Positions 63,974 to 64,000 of a stretch of DNA of 64,000 bases are shown here, in pieces (within the stretch, counting starts at the first letter, position 1; each line of letters begins with the position of its first letter). A model generated the notes under the pieces. That model searched no databases and was not told the DNA's origin. It was given only the letters and a program-made list of their open reading frames with translations. Both the position numbers and the translations under genes were made by a program. The stretch comes from Portibacter lacus (GTDB lineage: Bacteria > Bacteroidota > Bacteroidia > Chitinophagales > Saprospiraceae): positions 124,001 through 188,000 of the forward strand of contig NZ_JAJNKA010000006.1 of the NCBI RefSeq assembly GCF_021533215.1. Reading direction: 5' to 3'.

Positions 63974-64000
63974 TCCTTTTTTTAATTTATTATTATGACT

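Overview
The window is an AT-rich bacterial chromosome segment, almost certainly from a gliding-type member of the Bacteroidota. I would guess the Saprospirales or a neighbouring order, but sequence alone does not settle this. The evidence is a GldC gliding protein, a CcmB/CcsA/CcmD cytochrome c cluster, DUF6089 and DUF6580 proteins, many Bacteroidota-style lipoproteins and beta-barrels, TAnnTTTG promoter boxes, and frequent GTG/TTG starts with little Shine-Dalgarno signal. No rRNA, tRNA, insertion sequence, prophage or CRISPR array was seen.

Layout. The left edge holds the end of a DUF2807 protein, then an array of six copies of a ~130-bp repeat (431-1343). A minus-strand group follows (lipoprotein, 940-aa BNR/VPS10 propeller, YjjG-like phosphatase), then a LuxE-like acyltransferase and a peptidoglycan amidase. 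From 7.8 to 13.2 kb lie ccmB-ccsA-ccmD-glutamate dehydrogenase, an Lrp regulator, a TraB/GumN protein and gldC. From 13.3 to 20.8 kb lie a LexA/CI-like repressor, a Rof-like protein, a MOSC protein, pyrG, a GT39-like membrane protein, a SPOUT methyltransferase and two beta-barrels. rimO, msrB, a nucleoside permease facing a uridine kinase, and a PiT-like membrane protein follow.

A complete histidine operon (hisGDCBHAFIE, 26.87-33.78 kb) is preceded by a readable attenuator: a 20-codon leader peptide with four His codons, an antiterminator pairing and an intrinsic terminator. Next come an OmpA lipoprotein, a GH95 fucosidase, an aminotransferase, ppk, a TonB-dependent receptor, tpiA, an M1 peptidase, an unrecognised 468-aa protein, pdhA, recF and a DciA-like gene.

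A second repeat array (52571-54325) shares a ~45-bp core with the array at the left edge. In both arrays six cores are arranged as a duplicated trimer (A-B-C, A-B-C). The window ends with a subtilase, a DUF6089 barrel, recQ, two glycosyltransferases, a second GT39-like protein and a lipoprotein.

Functional links are mostly housekeeping: nucleotide supply (pyrG, udk, nupC), DNA repair (recF, recQ), cytochrome c maturation, and cell-surface assembly. The most rewarding non-routine items are the his attenuator, the two ABC-ABC arrays with their shared core, the near-leaderless promoters of rimO and ccmB, and the orphan protein at 48.5 kb.
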